Shown here: positions 54,862-63,800 of the stretch, one piece after another
Position numbering within the stretch: the stretch's first letter is position 1
Layout: every line of letters starts with the position of its first letter
Origin: Ignavibacteriota bacterium
GTDB lineage: Bacteria; Bacteroidota; Ignavibacteria; Ignavibacteriales; Melioribacteraceae
Direction of reading: 5' to 3'
Assembly (NCBI GenBank): GCA_016716225.1
Contig: JADJWT010000001.1
Location: forward strand, 1,866,001 to 1,930,000
DNA length: 64,000 nucleotides
The notes under the pieces: generated by a model
The model's input: the letters and a program-made list of their open reading frames with translations, nothing else
Told to the model about the DNA's origin: nothing
Databases searched by the model: none
Translations under genes and position numbers: made by a program

Positions 54862-57285
54862 ATGAATAATTGGATAAAAGTTACTTTTGGATTACTGACA
54901 ACTCTCTTAGTATTATTTATAGTTTTTATAATCGGCTCAATCTATATGTTGAACGAAACTTTGCCGGTATATTCCGGGAAAAAATCTGTTCAAAATTTGA
55001 AAAATGAAGTTTCGATTTACAGAGACAATAATGCAATTCCGTACGTTTATGCAAATTCAAAAAGTGATTTATACTTTGCACTTGGTTATTTACATGCTCA
55101 AGAAAGATTATTTCAAATGGATTTGGGTAGAAGAGCTGGCGAAGGAAAGTTAAGTGAAATATTAGGTCATGCTGCAATTTCTTATGATAAAATGTTTAGA
55201 ACTTTGGAATTGGCAAAAATTTCTAAAAATCATTTCAACAAATTTGATAACGAAACAAAGAACATTTTAATTTCATATGCAAAAGGTGTAAATGAATTTT
55301 TAAAAAATGATCAAGATAAATTTCCAATTGAATTTGATGTTATTGGTTATAAACCGGAATTATGGAAACCAGAACATTCCGTTTTAATTGCAAAATTAAT
55401 GGCTTGGGAATTAAACATTTCTTGGTGGAGCGATATTGCACTTTCGCACATTATTCAAAAATTAGGTGTTGAAAAAGCAAAAGAAATTTTACCAACTTTT
55501 GATGAAAACGGTCCAACAATAATTCCGGAAAATTTACAAAATATTGCAAATGTTCCGTTAGATTTAGTACAAGTTGATAGAAACTTCAGAAATTTTATGG
55601 GATTCGTTGGAACACACATCGGCTCAAATAATTGGGTCGTAAACGGAGAAAGGTCAGAATCCGGAAAACCAATTATTGCAAACGATCCACATTTAAGTTT
55701 TTCTGCTCCGGGCAAATGGTATATTGCGGTTTTGCGCTCGCTGGAATTAAATGTTGAAGGCGTTACGCTTCCCGGAGTTCCCGGAATTGTGATTGGTAAA
55801 AATCAAAATATTTCTTGGGTTCTCACAAATGTTATGGCTGATGATGCGGATTTTTATATTGAAGAATTAGATAGTTCGCAAACAAAATATTTGTTTAATA
55901 ATGAATGGAAAAATCTTACAATTTCTGAAGATACAATAAAAGTTAAAGATTCATCAGATGTAATTTTTCAGATCAAGAAAAATCATCGCGGACCAATAAT
56001 TTCTGATATTCATCCGTACAAAGAAATTTATCCAAATAATCACCAAAATTTAAATACAATTAGTATGCGTTGGACAGCTTTAGAATCAAGCAATGAAATG
56101 AAAGCTTTTTCCAAAATTAATTCCGCAAAAAATTGGGAAGAATTTAGAGAAGGTTTAAAAGATTTTGAAGCTCCGGGACAGAATTTTGTTTTTGCAGATG
56201 ATAAAGGAAATATTGGTTATACAGCCGGTGTAAAACTTCCGCAAAGAAAAAATAATTCTCCGACTTTTATAAATGATGGAATAACCGATGAAAATGATTG
56301 GCTGGGATTTGTTCCGTTTTCTGAAAATCCGAAATTGTTTAATCCCGCAAACGGATATATAGCTTCAGCAAATAATAAAACAATCAAAAATTATCCTTAT
56401 CATATTTCAAATATTTGGGAACCAAATTCAAGAATAAATAGAATTACAGAATTATTAGAAAGCAAGCAAAAACATAATGTGGAAGATTTCAAAAAATATC
56501 AGATGGATTTGTATTCAGATTATGCAAAAGATATTGTTCCGCATATTTTAAATGCATTCAAAAATCATTCCTATGAAAATGATAAATTAAAAGAAGTTTT
56601 AAGTCTAATTAGAAGTTGGGATCATATTTTTCTTTTGGAAAGTCAAGTTCCGGCAATATATGCAGTTTTTTATCAACATTTGTTAAAAAATATTTTTCTT
56701 GATGAAATGGGCGAAAACATGTTTAACGAATATATTTTTATTGCAAATATTCCATACAGAGTTGTAAGAAAATTGCTTGATGAAAATTCATCAACTTGGT
56801 TTGATGATATAACTACAAAAAGAATTGAGCACAAAGATGAAATCATAAGAAAAAGTATGTGGGATGCAATTAAATATCTTAGTGAAGAATTTGGCGAAAT
56901 TGAAGAATGGCAATGGAAAAAATTGCACACTGTTACTTTTAAACATTTTTTTCATGGTAAATCTAAAATGTTGGATTTTATTTTAGATATTGGTCCGTAT
57001 AAAATTGGAGGAGACGGAACAACAATTTTTAATACTGAATATTCTTTTAACAAACCTTATGAAAATAAATTGGGACCATCGATGAGATATATTTTTGATT
57101 TTTCTGAGCCAAATTATTTTCATTTAATTTTGCCAACCGGGCAATCCGGAAATTTCTTTAGCGATCACTATGATGATATGACGGAAATGTGGCTTAATGG
57201 AGAAATGCTCAAAATTAATACGGAAGAAAATTTTGTAAAAAATTCAAATTTCAACTTGCTTCAACTTGTTCCGACAATCAACTAA
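54862..57285 (+). CDS. Penicillin acylase (Ntn-hydrolase) family protein
   Basis: Large exported amidohydrolase precursor of 807 residues. One N-terminal hydrophobic segment (about 8-30) acts as signal or anchor. The alpha part has YRDNNAIPYVYANSKSDLYFALGYLHAQERLFQMDLGRR. The autocatalytic cleavage site and N-terminal nucleophile Ser are in IGSNNWVV (about 254-261), followed by KPIIANDPHLSFSAP, the typical beta-chain start. Family members hydrolyse amides such as acyl-homoserine lactones or penicillins; substrate here is unknown. Its promoter must lie in the short divergent region shared with rmuC. Confidence 0.92.
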   Translation: MNNWIKVTFGLLTTLLVLFIVFIIGSIYMLNETLPVYSGKKSVQNLKNEVSIYRDNNAIPYVYANSKSDLYFALGYLHAQERLFQMDLGRRAGEGKLSEILGHAAISYDKMFRTLELAKISKNHFNKFDNETKNILISYAKGVNEFLKNDQDKFPIEFDVIGYKPELWKPEHSVLIAKLMAWELNISWWSDIALSHIIQKLGVEKAKEILPTFDENGPTIIPENLQNIANVPLDLVQVDRNFRNFMGFVGTHIGSNNWVVNGERSESGKPIIANDPHLSFSAPGKWYIAVLRSLELNVEGVTLPGVPGIVIGKNQNISWVLTNVMADDADFYIEELDSSQTKYLFNNEWKNLTISEDTIKVKDSSDVIFQIKKNHRGPIISDIHPYKEIYPNNHQNLNTISMRWTALESSNEMKAFSKINSAKNWEEFREGLKDFEAPGQNFVFADDKGNIGYTAGVKLPQRKNNSPTFINDGITDENDWLGFVPFSENPKLFNPANGYIASANNKTIKNYPYHISNIWEPNSRINRITELLESKQKHNVEDFKKYQMDLYSDYAKDIVPHILNAFKNHSYENDKLKEVLSLIRSWDHIFLLESQVPAIYAVFYQHLLKNIFLDEMGENMFNEYIFIANIPYRVVRKLLDENSSTWFDDITTKRIEHKDEIIRKSMWDAIKYLSEEFGEIEEWQWKKLHTVTFKHFFHGKSKMLDFILDIGPYKIGGDGTTIFNTEYSFNKPYENKLGPSMRYIFDFSEPNYFHLILPTGQSGNFFSDHYDDMTEMWLNGEMLKINTEENFVKNSNFNLLQLVPTIN

Positions 57286-57305
57286 AATTATTAACGATTT
57301 TTTTA

Positions 57306-57313
57306 TAACTTTG
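57306..57313 (+). promoter_or_regulatory. Possible -7 promoter element of metF
   Basis: TAACTTTG matches TAnnTTTG and lies 20 bases upstream of the metF ATG, implying a very short leader. No clear -33 TTG is seen. Confidence 0.4.
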
Positions 57314-57333
57314 CAAAACAATTTTGGTAAATA

Positions 57334-58287
57334 ATGAAAGTTATTGAACACTTAGCAAAAGCAACACAAACCTTAATTAGTTTTGAAATAATTCCCCCAA
57401 AACGTGGCGGAAATATTACAACGCTTTTAAATGCTCTTGAAGATTTAGTAAAGTATAAACCACCGTTTATTGATATTACAAGTCACGCCGCTGAAGTTAT
57501 GTACGAAGAAACTCCCTCTGGTGATTTTAGAATGAAGATAAAAAGAAAGCGACCGGGAACTTTGGGAATCTGTGCGCTCATTCAAAATAAATATAATATT
57601 GATGCGGTTCCTCATGTAATTTGTCAAGGTTTTACAAAAGAAGAAACGGAAGATTTTTTAATAGAACTTCACTATTTGGGAATTGATAATGTTTTAGCTG
57701 TTCGCGGTGATGAAAGTGGTTTTAACAAACCAATAAAATTTGGTCGTTCAGCAAATGTTCATGCTGTTGATTTGGTTAAACAAATTTCAGATATGAATAA
57801 AGGAAAATATCTTGAAGATTCACTACTTAATGCTGAACCAATGAAATTTGGAATTGGAATTGGCGGATATCCAGAAAAACATTTTGAAGCTCCGAATCTT
57901 CAAATAGATATAAATTTCACAAAAGAAAAAATAAATTCTGGTGCAGAATATATTGTTTCTCAAATGTTCTACGATAACAATAATTTTTTTAATTATGCAG
58001 AAATGTGTAAAAAAAGTGGAATTGATGTTCCAATAATTCCGGGTTTAAAAATTATAACATCAAAAAGTCAATTAAATAGTTTGCCGTCAAATTTTCATGT
58101 GGATATTCCAAATGAATTAGCAGAAGAGATTTCGAAATCAAAAAATGAACACACCCAAGATATAGGAATTGAATGGGCGTTAAAACAAGTTGAAGGATTA
58201 ATAAACGCAAAAGTTCCCGCAATTCACTTTTATGTTATGCAAAACACTCAACCAATTTTAAAATTGATGAAGAAATTAGGTTTGTAA
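57334..58287 (+). CDS. metF: Methylenetetrahydrofolate reductase
   Basis: Reduces 5,10-methylene-THF to 5-methyl-THF with FAD, for methionine synthesis. Of 317 residues, SFEIIPPKRGGN (catalytic Glu region, about 16-27), DITSHAAE, HVICQGFTKEETEDFL, NVLAVRGDES (about 122-131), GIGGYPEKH and ISQMFYDN-type segment (VSQMFYDNNNF) are diagnostic. It is followed three bases later by an oxidoreductase gene. Confidence 0.95.
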   Translation: MKVIEHLAKATQTLISFEIIPPKRGGNITTLLNALEDLVKYKPPFIDITSHAAEVMYEETPSGDFRMKIKRKRPGTLGICALIQNKYNIDAVPHVICQGFTKEETEDFLIELHYLGIDNVLAVRGDESGFNKPIKFGRSANVHAVDLVKQISDMNKGKYLEDSLLNAEPMKFGIGIGGYPEKHFEAPNLQIDINFTKEKINSGAEYIVSQMFYDNNNFFNYAEMCKKSGIDVPIIPGLKIITSKSQLNSLPSNFHVDIPNELAEEISKSKNEHTQDIGIEWALKQVEGLINAKVPAIHFYVMQNTQPILKLMKKLGL

Positions 58288-58290
58288 TAA

Positions 58291-59307
58291 ATGATTTTAA
58301 ACGTTGATAAAAGATTAAAATCCCCAATGAATTTAATGAGAAAAATAAAATGGGGAGTTGCCGGTTGTGGAAAATTTGCAGAAAATACTTTTATTCCAAC
58401 ATTATTACAATTAAAAAAAAGTTCACTCGTTTCAGTTTATAGTTCGGATATTACTCGAGCAAAAGAAATTGCGAATAAATTTTTCGCAAAAAATTATTTT
58501 AATGATTATGCAGAATTTCTAAAACAAGATTTTGAAATTCTTTATATCGGCAGTGCAAATATTGATCATCATTGGCAAGTAATTGAAGCTGCAAAAGCCG
58601 GTAAACATATTTTGTGCGAAAAACCTCTTTCATTAAATTCTACACAAGCAGAAGAAATGGTTAATGTTTGTAAAGAAAATAATGTTTTTCTAACAATTAA
58701 TTATACTCACAGATTTCATCCTCTTCCGGTAAAAGCTAAAGAAATTATTGAAAAAGGAATGATTGGAAATATTGTTTCAGTTTCAACTTCATTTAATATT
58801 AATTATGAACCGGATGATAATTTTAGATTTGATAAATTTAAAAGCGGCGGCGGGGCATTTAGAGATTTGGGAACTCATATGATTGATCTTCTTAGATTTT
58901 TTGGAGGAGAAATTATTGATATTGCCGGATTTATTGATAACGTTGTTTATAAAAGTCAAGTTGATGATTTTGCTGCGGCGATTACAAAATTTAAAAAAGG
59001 TGGTTACGGAATTTTAAATGTTTCGTATAATTCAAAACAAGCTTTTAACAGAATTGATATTGTCGGATCAAAAGGTGCAATAAGTATTGAAAATATTATT
59101 GGAAGAAAAAAACAACCGGGTAAATTAACAATTGATCTTTTTGGCGAAGGCAGAAAAGCTTTTAGAAAACGCGCCAATAAACTTTTGTTACTTCTGAAGT
59201 CTGTTCAAAAAGCAATAGTAAATAAAACAGAACCGGAAATTTCCGGAACAGATGGACTTGTAAATATGCAGATTATGGAATTGTTAGAAAGTAAAAGTAA
59301 TAAATAA
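58291..59307 (+). CDS. Gfo/Idh/MocA family oxidoreductase
   Basis: NAD(P)-dependent sugar or cyclitol oxidoreductase of 338 residues. The Rossmann motif is GVAGCGKFAENTFIP (about 22-36), with LCEKPLSLNSTQAEEMV (Lys of EKP, about 108-124) and GGGAFRDLGTHMIDLLRFFGG (about 188-208, catalytic Asp/His region). The substrate is not readable. Alternative starts at 58327 and 58336 would place the Rossmann fold at the N-terminus; 58291 has the better-spaced AGG. Confidence 0.88.
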   Translation: MILNVDKRLKSPMNLMRKIKWGVAGCGKFAENTFIPTLLQLKKSSLVSVYSSDITRAKEIANKFFAKNYFNDYAEFLKQDFEILYIGSANIDHHWQVIEAAKAGKHILCEKPLSLNSTQAEEMVNVCKENNVFLTINYTHRFHPLPVKAKEIIEKGMIGNIVSVSTSFNINYEPDDNFRFDKFKSGGGAFRDLGTHMIDLLRFFGGEIIDIAGFIDNVVYKSQVDDFAAAITKFKKGGYGILNVSYNSKQAFNRIDIVGSKGAISIENIIGRKKQPGKLTIDLFGEGRKAFRKRANKLLLLLKSVQKAIVNKTEPEISGTDGLVNMQIMELLESKSNK

Positions 59308-59411
59308 TATTATTTATGAATTCAAGAATAAATTGAAATAATAAAAATTCTTACAAATCAAATCAAAGTATTAATTGAAAACTTTTTCCCATTCACTCAA
59401 ATCAAAATTTT

Positions 59412-60410
59412 ATGAATAAACAAGATTTAACAATTGCAATTTTATTAGGTGGAACTTCGCCGGAAAGGGCTGTTTCAAAAGAATCCGGGAAAGCTGTTTA
59501 TAATGCTGTAAAATCTTTAGGATATAAAACTAAAATAATTGATCCAGCTTATGGAATAAATCAACCTAAAAATATTGATGATTATTTCTGCGATTGTGAG
59601 TTTTCGAAAATTTCCAATGAAAATATGATTGCTGCAATTAATTCATCTTTCTTTGATGATGTCGATTTAGCATTAATTGCACTTCATGGAAAATGGGGTG
59701 AAGACGGCGCAATTCAATCTCTGCTGGAACTTCGAGGAATTAAATATACTGGTTCGGGAGTTTTATCAAGTTCGCTTTCTATGGATAAAGCAAAATCAAA
59801 AATTATTTTTAATCATTTCGGAGTATCAACTCCGGAGTGGATTGAAACAAATAAATTTGATGATTTAATTGAGTTAAATAAAAAAATTAAAAATTCCATA
59901 AAATATCCGTGCATTATAAAACCCAATGATCAAGGCTCTACAATTGGTTTAACAAAATGCAATAGATTTGAAGAGTTAGAATCTTCAATAATTTTAGCTT
60001 CGCAATTTTCAAAAAAGGTTTTGTTGGAAAAATTTATTCCGGGCAGAGAATTAGCTGTTGCAATTGTTAAGGATTTTAAACTTCCGATTCTTGAAATAAT
60101 TCCAAAACACGAACTTTACGATTACGAATGCAAATATACGGATGGAATGAGCGAATATATTGTTCCCGCAAAAATTGATAAACAAATTGAAATTGAACTT
60201 CAAAGACAAGCTTTACTTGCATTTAATTCACTTGGATGTGAACATTATTCAAGAATTGATTTTCGTTTAACTGATGAAGGAATTCCATATTGTTTAGAAA
60301 TAAATACATTACCGGGAATGACTTCGCATAGTTTAGTTCCAAAAATTGCAAAAGCAAATGGAATTGAATTTGAAGAATTGGTTGATATAATTATTTCATC
60401 GGCATTATGA
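59412..60410 (+). CDS. ddl: D-alanine-D-alanine ligase
   Basis: ATP-grasp ligase making the D-Ala-D-Ala of peptidoglycan precursors. Of 332 residues, LLGGTSPERAVSKESG (about 11-26), ALHGKWGEDGAIQSLLE (about 94-110), the substrate-loop region CKYTDGMSEYIVPA and the end EINTLPGMTSHSLVPK (about 297-312) are typical. Tyr in the omega-loop favours D-Ala rather than D-lactate specificity, by analogy. It overlaps the FtsB-like gene by four bases. Confidence 0.95.
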   Translation: MNKQDLTIAILLGGTSPERAVSKESGKAVYNAVKSLGYKTKIIDPAYGINQPKNIDDYFCDCEFSKISNENMIAAINSSFFDDVDLALIALHGKWGEDGAIQSLLELRGIKYTGSGVLSSSLSMDKAKSKIIFNHFGVSTPEWIETNKFDDLIELNKKIKNSIKYPCIIKPNDQGSTIGLTKCNRFEELESSIILASQFSKKVLLEKFIPGRELAVAIVKDFKLPILEIIPKHELYDYECKYTDGMSEYIVPAKIDKQIEIELQRQALLAFNSLGCEHYSRIDFRLTDEGIPYCLEINTLPGMTSHSLVPKIAKANGIEFEELVDIIISSAL

Positions 60411-60721
60411 AAAGTTTCAGCAATAAAAAAGATAGAATTTTAACTTGGATTTATTTCGTAATACTAATTTTTTTAGTTCTGTTTTTATTCTTCAATAAAT
60501 ATGGTTTGTTGAAATATTTTGAATTAAAAAGTGAAATAAATTCAATTGAAAGACAAATTGAAAAATCAAAAAATCAAATTAAAGATCTTGATTCTAATGT
60601 AAATAAATTAAAAAATGATGACGAAGAATTAGAAAAAGTTGCTCGCGAAAAATTTATGATGAAAAAAGAGAACGAAAAAGTTTTTAAGTTTGAGGATAAA
60701 AAAGATTCTTTAGGTAATTAA
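60407..60721 (+). CDS. FtsB/DivIC-like septum formation initiator protein
   Basis: Small bitopic protein of 104 residues: a cytoplasmic Lys/Arg start, one membrane helix (about 12-32), then a coiled coil (about 38-75) and the ending VAREKFMMKKENEKVFKF, which matches the FtsB/DivIC (E-xxAREKxxMxKxxE) signature. These proteins join FtsL and FtsQ at the division site. It is coupled to ddl by a four-base overlap, a sensible pairing of cell-wall and division genes. Confidence 0.9.
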   Translation: MKSFSNKKDRILTWIYFVILIFLVLFLFFNKYGLLKYFELKSEINSIERQIEKSKNQIKDLDSNVNKLKNDDEELEKVAREKFMMKKENEKVFKFEDKKDSLGN

Positions 60722-60723
60722 AA

Positions 60724-62016
60724 TTGAATAGAGTTATTCCACAAGTTCCACTTGCAGAAAGAATTAGACCCAAAACACTTGATGAATTTAGAGGACAAAA
60801 AAAATTAGTTGGATCCGGAAAAGCAATTAGTTTAATGATTGCAAATGATGCACTAAGTTCATTCATACTTTGGGGACCACCTGGAACTGGAAAAACAACA
60901 CTTGCAAGAATAATTTCGGAAACAACAAAATCAGAGTTTCATCAATTAAACGCTGTATCTGCAGGTGTAAAAGAAGTCCGCGAAGTTATTGCACTTGCAA
61001 AAATCAATAGAGAAAGTTTTAATAAACGCACAATTTTGTTTATTGATGAAATTCATAGATTTAATAAATCTCAACAAGATGCATTACTTTCTGCAGTTGA
61101 ATCCGGTTTAATTATTTTAATTGGTGCAACAACAGAAAATCCTTCTTTCGAAATTATTCCCGCATTAAGATCCCGAGCTAGAGTTTATGTTCTTGATGAA
61201 TTGACAAAAGGAGATTTGGAAGAAATTATAGAACACGCAATTAAATCCGATGAATTTTTAAAGAGTTTCCAAATTGATGAAATTGATAAAAATTATTTGA
61301 TTTATGCTAGCGGCGGTGATGCTAGAATTTTATTAAATATTCTTGATTCAGCAATGCTTCAAGAAATTAATTCTAAATCGGTTAGAATAAATAAAAAGTT
61401 AATTGATAATGTTTTGCATCAAAAAAATATTTTGTATGATAAAAGCGGTGAAGAACATTATAATATAATTTCAGCATTCATAAAAAGTATTAGAGGAAGT
61501 GATCCCGATGCTGCACTTTATTGGATGGCGAGAATGTTGGAAGGCGGAGAAGATCCAAAATTTATTGCAAGAAGAATGATAGTTTTGGCATCAGAAGATA
61601 TTGGAAACGCTTCGCCGAATTCTTTAGTAATTGCAGAAGCAACATTTGGCGCAATAGAGAAAATTGGAATGCCGGAGGCAAGAATAATTTTATCACAATG
61701 TGTAACTTATTTAGCTTCGCAGCCTAAAAGTAATGCATCTTATTTAGCCATAGAAAAAGCTTTTGCCGATGCAAGAGAAGGAAATCAAGAATTGGTTCCA
61801 TTGCATTTGAGAAATGCTCCAACTAAATTGATGAAAAGTTTAGATTATGGTAAAGATTATAAATATGCTCATGATTTTGAAAATCATTTTATTGAAGAAA
61901 ATTATTTTCCGGATTCATTAAAAGGGAAGCAATATTATTTCCCAACTGAAATTGGTCAAGAAGGAAAGATTAAAGAACGATTGAAATTTCTGTGGAAAAA
62001 ACTTAAAAAATACTAA
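60724..62016 (+). CDS. rarA: Replication-associated recombination protein A (AAA+ ATPase)
   Basis: RarA/MgsA clamp-loader-like ATPase of 430 residues acting at stalled forks. RIRPKTLDEFRGQKKLVG (about 12-29), Walker A GPPGTGKTTLA (about 50-60), Walker B FIDEIHRFNKSQQDALL (about 105-121), GATTENPSFEI and the C-terminal MLEGGEDPKFIARRMIVLASEDIGNA are diagnostic. It starts at TTG 60724, two bases after the FtsB-like stop. It is convergent with dprA, with no gap between stops. Confidence 0.95.
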   Translation: MNRVIPQVPLAERIRPKTLDEFRGQKKLVGSGKAISLMIANDALSSFILWGPPGTGKTTLARIISETTKSEFHQLNAVSAGVKEVREVIALAKINRESFNKRTILFIDEIHRFNKSQQDALLSAVESGLIILIGATTENPSFEIIPALRSRARVYVLDELTKGDLEEIIEHAIKSDEFLKSFQIDEIDKNYLIYASGGDARILLNILDSAMLQEINSKSVRINKKLIDNVLHQKNILYDKSGEEHYNIISAFIKSIRGSDPDAALYWMARMLEGGEDPKFIARRMIVLASEDIGNASPNSLVIAEATFGAIEKIGMPEARIILSQCVTYLASQPKSNASYLAIEKAFADAREGNQELVPLHLRNAPTKLMKSLDYGKDYKYAHDFENHFIEENYFPDSLKGKQYYFPTEIGQEGKIKERLKFLWKKLKKY

Positions 62017-63155
62017 TCACACTCTTACAAAAACCTTTCCCGGAAGTTGTTTTACAATGTCTCTAAATTCTAAGGATAACAAATTAACCAAACATTCTGA
62101 AGAATTTATATTTGATTCTTTTGCTATTAAATCGATGTGTTTTGGCGAACTTGAAAGAACATCAAAAATTTTTTGTTCAAAAATATTTAAATCAACATTT
62201 GGCTTGGGAATATTTTCCCCAATTTTAGGCGAAATTTTTAAATTTAATTCAACCAAAATGTCTTCAACATTTCTAACTAATTTTGCTTCACCTTTTTGAA
62301 TTAGTGTATTTGTTCCTTCACTTTGTAAATTTCCTAAATTTCCCGGAATAGCAAATACTTCTTTATTTTGTTCAAGTGCAAATGCCGCAGTTTGAAGTGC
62401 GCCGCCAGTTGATTTTGTTTCAACAACTAAAGTCCCTAAAGTCATTCCACTAATTATTCTGTTTCTTTTTGGAAAATTTACTGCATCCGGTTTAGTTCCT
62501 AATGGATACTCAGAAATTATTGCTCCATTTTCAACAATACGATTAAATAATTTTTTATTTTCTGCGGGATAAATTACATCAAGACCTGAACCAATTATTG
62601 CAATGGTTTTCCATTATTTTCTACAGCACCCCAATGTGCAGATGAGTCAATTCCTCTTGCTAAGCCACTAACAACAGTTATATCTTGTTCAGAAAGATTC
62701 CTTGAAAAATCATAGGCAATTTTTTTACCATAATTTGTTGGCATCCTTGTTCCAACAATAGCAATACTAAGTTTATCTTTTTCAGATAAGTTTCCTTTAT
62801 AATATAGAATAATTGGCGGAGCGAAAATATTTTTTAAGTTAGAAGGATATTCATTAGACCAAAAGGAAATCCATTTGCAATTATTTTTTTCTAATTGAGT
62901 AATTTCAATTTCAATTTGATTTTGGAAATTTTTAAACTCATCAAATTTTTTTAAAATTTTGTTTGCTAAAGTTTGAGAAATTCCATCAACCATTTGTAGT
63001 TGATTGAAATTTGCGTTAATAAGATTATCTAATGAATTAAATTTAGAGAGAAGATTAAAAAGTTTTCCGGGACCAATTCCGTCAACATCGAGAAGAATTC
63101 TAAGTTTTATAAAGGTTTCTAAATTATCTTTCAAGAAATTAAATATTTTTATCAA
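62017..63155 (-). pseudogene. dprA: DNA processing protein DprA, interrupted by a one-base frameshift
   Basis: DprA protects incoming single-stranded DNA and loads RecA. Two open segments encode it: 62595-63155 (helix-hairpin-helix LDVDGIGPGK, then SIAIVGTRMPTNYGKKIA and GLARGIDSSAHWGAVENNGK) and 62017-62445 and upstream in another frame (LGTLVVETKSTGGALQTAAFALEQ, EVFAIPGN, and a winged helix). Adding one base in the four-T run at 62607-62610 joins them: GKTIAIIGSGLDVIYPAENKKL and EYPLGTKP through RNRIISGMTLGTL then read open, giving about 379 residues, normal for DprA. Cause: true mutation, assembly indel or -1 slippage. The TTG start overlaps the EutN gene by 17 bases. Confidence 0.9.
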
Positions 63156-63420
63156 TACTTATGTTATCAACAACTGCAACAATCATTGTATTAACCGGAG
63201 CATCGGAATGTCCAAGAATCTGTTGAATGGCAGCTCCTTCTTTAACAACTAAAACAATATCACCAATTCCGGAATCAACAATATCTAATGCAATTTCATC
63301 TTTATTACCAATAAACTTGCCATCTAGGTCAATTTTTCTAACAAGTAAGAGTTTTTGACTATTTAGAAATTCATTCTTTTGTGTTGAAACAACATTCCCG
63401 ATAATTTTGGCTAAAAACAT
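63139..63420 (-). CDS. EutN/CcmL family bacterial microcompartment vertex protein
   Basis: Protein of 93 residues matching the BMC-P pentamer fold throughout: start MFLAKIIGNVVSTQKNEFL, then KLLLVRKIDLDG (about 23-34), IALDIVDSGIGDIVLVVKEGAA (about 43-64) and the ending TMIVAVVDNISI. These pentamers cap the vertices of microcompartment shells. No BMC-H hexamer is in the window. It lies between a DUF3098-like gene (one base gap) and dprA (17-base overlap), an unusual place. It may be a satellite part of a microcompartment encoded elsewhere, or a repurposed pentamer. Confidence 0.88.
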   Translation of the reverse strand: MFLAKIIGNVVSTQKNEFLNSQKLLLVRKIDLDGKFIGNKDEIALDIVDSGIGDIVLVVKEGAAIQQILGHSDAPVNTMIVAVVDNISIDKNI

Positions 63421-63421
63421 T

Positions 63422-63670
63422 CTAATGTTTGTTTTTACTTTTTAAAATAGAAAGCGGAAAAATAACTATATAAGCAACTAATAATATTATTGGCGAAATT
63501 GATAGTGAAACTGGATTATCCCATGGTCCAATTGACATTAAGTAAAATCCAATTAATAAAACTACAATTCCAATACTAAAAATTAAAAAATTAGTTTTAT
63601 TCCAATAGTTTTTAAACGGTGAGTTAAGTTTTTTTATTTCTGTTTTACTTTTACCTTTTAGGTTTGCCAT
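63422..63670 (-). CDS. DUF3098-like small membrane protein
   Basis: Protein of 82 residues with two hydrophobic segments (about 28-46 and 56-76) and a basic N-terminus. The pattern KTNFLIFSIGIVVLLIGFYLMSIG then ISPIILLVAYIVIF matches DUF3098, a small Bacteroidota family of unknown function. A GAGG ribosome site lies upstream of the ATG. It is the first gene of the run DUF3098-eutN-dprA. The call is by eye. Confidence 0.65.
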   Translation of the reverse strand: MANLKGKSKTEIKKLNSPFKNYWNKTNFLIFSIGIVVLLIGFYLMSIGPWDNPVSLSISPIILLVAYIVIFPLSILKSKNKH

Positions 63671-63695
63671 TTATTTCCTCTTTAATTATAAACAG

Positions 63696-63721
63696 ACCCA
63701 GTGTTGGGGGAAACACTGGGT
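63696..63721. terminator. GC-rich stem-loop upstream of the DUF3098-like gene
   Basis: ACCCAGTGTT (63696-63705) pairs perfectly with AACACTGGGT (63712-63721) around the loop GGGGGA. It is far more GC-rich than its surroundings. It lies 25 bases upstream of the DUF3098-like start and 79 bases past the stop of the partial gene on the same strand, so it likely terminates that gene's transcript, although the following U-tract is weak. Confidence 0.6.
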
Positions 63722-63800
63722 TTAAAAACTTGAAGATCAAAAGATCTTTCAAGATTCAACACTAATATATATCAACATAAATTTTTAATCAAGGCTTAAT

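Noticed and set aside
62057..62299. Plus-strand open frame opposite dprA
   Set aside because: It is antisense to the conserved winged-helix end of DprA and shows no own family pattern.
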